DNA from: Setophaga petechia
Lineage: Eukaryota; Chordata; Aves; Passeriformes; Parulidae
Reading direction: 5' to 3'
NCBI GenBank assembly: GCA_024362935.1
Contig: JANCRA010000019.1
Coordinates: 1,084,001 to 1,148,000, forward strand
Length of the DNA: 64,000 bases
The notes under the pieces are model-generated. The model saw nothing but the letters and a program-made list of their open reading frames with translations, was not told the origin of the DNA and did no database searches. Shown here in pieces: positions 61,301 through 64,000 of the stretch. How positions within the stretch are numbered: the stretch's first letter is position 1; every line of letters begins with the position of its first letter. A program made the translations under genes and the position numbers.

Positions 61301-64000
61301 AATGCATAAAGATACTGTGGCAAATAAAACTCTTCACTGAGTTGGTTGGTTTTGATGTGTGCATCTTTTGTAGTAGAAAGAAGACTGTGTGGTTATTAAA
61401 TAGGAAGTGTTGATAGTGCAGAAAAGAACATAAAAGATATGTATTTCCTTTTTAATGCTATATATTTAAATTACCAGATTTTCAATTACTGCAGTGTAGC
61501 AAAGTCTCTTTGGAGCTAACAGAAACGTGAATTTAAACCATCTGAAGAGTTAGTTATGAACCTTTAGATGCAATAGAAACAAGAGCTACATGAAATTATA
61601 TTAAAAAATATTCAGTGTATCAACATTCAGTAGAATAACTTGTTTTCAAAACTGATTTGAAGATGTTTTTTAGCCTTGTCAGGGTTACAAAACAATATTT
61701 TGGGCCCGGAGAAATCATAGTTCAGTTGTCCATTTCACAAATCTGAGGAAAGTCCTCCTGTCTTTAAACGCAGTAGGGACTTCAGGAAGTAGTAATTGAA
61801 ATTTAGGCAAAAAATATATGAACAGGATTTTTCTAAGTAAATTCAAAAGGACAGTTTTAAACCCATTCTAAGTGAAGCACATGTCACTCAGTGTGTGCCA
61901 CTGGGGTGGCATTGAATATGTTCTTTGCAGGGGAGCAAAGGACTGCATGAACAAAACTAGTCTTCAGAGCTGTTAATAGGGTACAGTTCCCTCGGAATTA
62001 GTAGGACTGGAGGGTGTTCAGAGTTTTCCAATAGAGCTGCATTTATTTTCATCTCAGCTACCTTACATTCTATAAGTGACAGATGTGTGGCAAAATAGAG
62101 TACTGAAATTTTACTTTCAGTTCTGAACTGTGAAGAGAGAACAATGCTTGTCACATTTCAAAAAGACTACAAAGGAATATCCTAAATAGTTAACAGAGAC
62201 ACTGGAAGGAAACAAAATAGAAGAGCTTTACCAAAAAAAAAAAAAAAAGAGAGAGAAAGAGAAATCCACCTATATTTATATCTGTAAAACAAGGAATCTT
62301 CAGAACTTTCTGAGTAACAGAGGAAAAGAATTATCTCAAAACCCCAGGCAGAAAAATGAATTTGAAACTGTGTTATATTTTGAAGAAAATCTTGGATGTA
62401 CTTCTGTTGAGCAGAAGATTCTGTTTGTGAGGAGGGGGCTAGGAGATGCACAAGAGGAAAGCATTCCCAGCTTGCACGAAACAGTCAGGATGCATTGTCT
62501 GAAGGATCAGAATGGGATGGAATTGTGAAATCATCCAGCCATGAAAGTCAGCTTGTCCAAAAGTCATGTTAGCACGATTATGGTTAGGAATCAAGCAGGC
62601 AGGCAGTCAAAAAGACCACCAAAACCAAACCCAACCCAAAAATCAGCTTTCAATCCTCTTGTAACAGAAAAAAAAAAAAAAAGGGAAAAAAAAAGACAAA
62701 GGCAGAATTTAAAAGTTAATGTAAGACTTGGTAGCTTGATATTTGATTATTACAGTAAAATTTGGAGATTCAGCATGCTCTGAATAATATCTAATTGAAT
62801 CAAAGGTGGAGGAATAGAAACATACCATGAGATATCCTCTCTGGAAGAAAACTGGGTGCTTCAAAGAGGTCTTCCAGTGCTACTGTGAATCCTTCACTGT
62901 GGAATATGTACTTTATTTAGAAGCCTTTAAGAGTTGAAAGAAATTACATGCCATGTTTTCTTTGTCTATTTTAAAATTACTTAGAAAACACAAAGGTCTT
63001 TTTTGTCCTCATTTATTCTGTTAAAGAGGAAAGCATAATTAAGTAGAGCTCTGAAAATCTACAACAAAAGAAAACAGGATCAACTTCATTGCCATGTGCC
63101 CCATTCAGACCTTAGAGGCATGTTATGTCTTTAATATTGTGAAAGAAAACTTCATTCACAAAGACCCTTTCGACTTTCTTGGAATGACATTTTACTTGCG
63201 GTGATTTTTAGCGGCTGGTTTGTTGGCTTGTTTGTTTGTTTTCATTAGAGGAGTCTGCTAAAGCATATTGACTTAACACAAAGTCACCTTGGTATCAGTT
63301 GCAATAGCCCCCAAAGCAGTGCTTGGATTTGCAGCCCTAACTGGCATTGTGTTCTGATGCTTTTTGAAGATTTTTGAAAGTTAAACTTGAATCAGTCCTT
63401 AACACCACGAACCATGCCCCTGCTTTTTGACCCTAACTATTTGAAACATAACATTCTCTATCACTGCTCCCCAAGTCTTAAAAAAAAAAAAAAAGTTTTA
63501 TTCCCTATGCTCATATTCCTGTTAGATTTTGTGATTAACAGTTCAGAGCTTTGAGTTTATGACTGTAGAGGTCCCCCCATAGCATGGGAGTCTCAAAAAT
63601 TCCACTTACTCCATGTGTGCTCTCTGCACTGTGAGCAAAGGGGAAATTTCATCCCTCAGGGTTATCTCAGCAGTATCTTCCACAAACTCATCCCTTCTCT
63701 AAAAGAAGAAAGGATCTACCTTTTCATCCAGCTTAACTTTGTCTAGACAACAAATGCAGCCAGGTTTTGTACAGCTGATTTATCTTCCCCAGCTGACTAA
63801 GCTAGAGTGAATGTGATTCACAAAGATTTTCTTTTTATCCCATGTTTGTCTTTCGAACTTTTCTGTCTGCTTATCTATGCTTGTACCTGGGAAACCTGGG
63901 AAACTCTAAGCAGCTATCCCACTCCACAGGCTGAATGTCAGTCACCTCAGCAGGGATACACTAGGGGTAAAACAAGACTTTGGAGAGTTTTATGGGTAAC
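58373..64000. other. Intergenic, no gene seen
   Basis: Unique AT-rich sequence with a short AGC repeat (58658-58680), a T-run at 59220-59232, A-runs (59296-59304, 62231-62248, 62669-62693, 63480-63494) and purine-rich stretches. No supported gene, LTR or LINE. Confidence 0.55.

Overview
The window looks like bird genomic DNA. Two things show this: several CR1 LINE fragments with the avian-type 3' end, and a first coding exon whose peptide matches the avian form of N-cadherin. It is almost entirely non-coding. The only protein-coding sequence I can support is coding exon 1 of CDH2 (N-cadherin) on the minus strand, 4127 down to 4053, ending at a GT splice donor. Positions 1-4052 are therefore the start of CDH2 intron 1. 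Exon 2 is not recognisable in the window and should lie beyond position 1.

Layout: 1-2480 is AT-rich intron 1. About 2480-5240 is a large CpG island covering the start of intron 1, exon 1, the 5'UTR and the GC-rich core promoter. About 5240-6280 holds further CpG-containing upstream sequence: a T-rich tandem duplication, an inverted repeat and a C-run. From 6.3 kb to 64 kb, upstream of CDH2, I see no convincing gene. That stretch has CR1 fragments at about 12.5-13.1, 14.0-14.5, 32.0-32.3 and 45.4-47.3 kb, an LTR-like element of endogenous retroviral type at about 27.9-28.5 kb, several microsatellites, and long AT-rich unique sequence.

In vertebrates generally CDH2 is flanked on its 5' side by a gene desert rich in regulatory elements, and N-cadherin expression in neural and placodal tissue depends on SOX-type enhancers. 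I therefore read the unique sequence for motif clusters. The best candidates are a T-box-like palindrome (32611-32650), three 24-bp repeats with POU/homeodomain-like cores (25182-25253), a SOX plus POU segment (51960-52290), mirrored SOX-type sites (44621-44702), a second SOX pair (57142-57184), and two conserved-looking segments (49300-49640, 38440-38700). These are motif-based inferences, made without alignment. I found no new enzyme system, CRISPR array, tRNA or rRNA gene. The many short reading frames in the window are what chance gives in vertebrate DNA, especially inside the CpG island.
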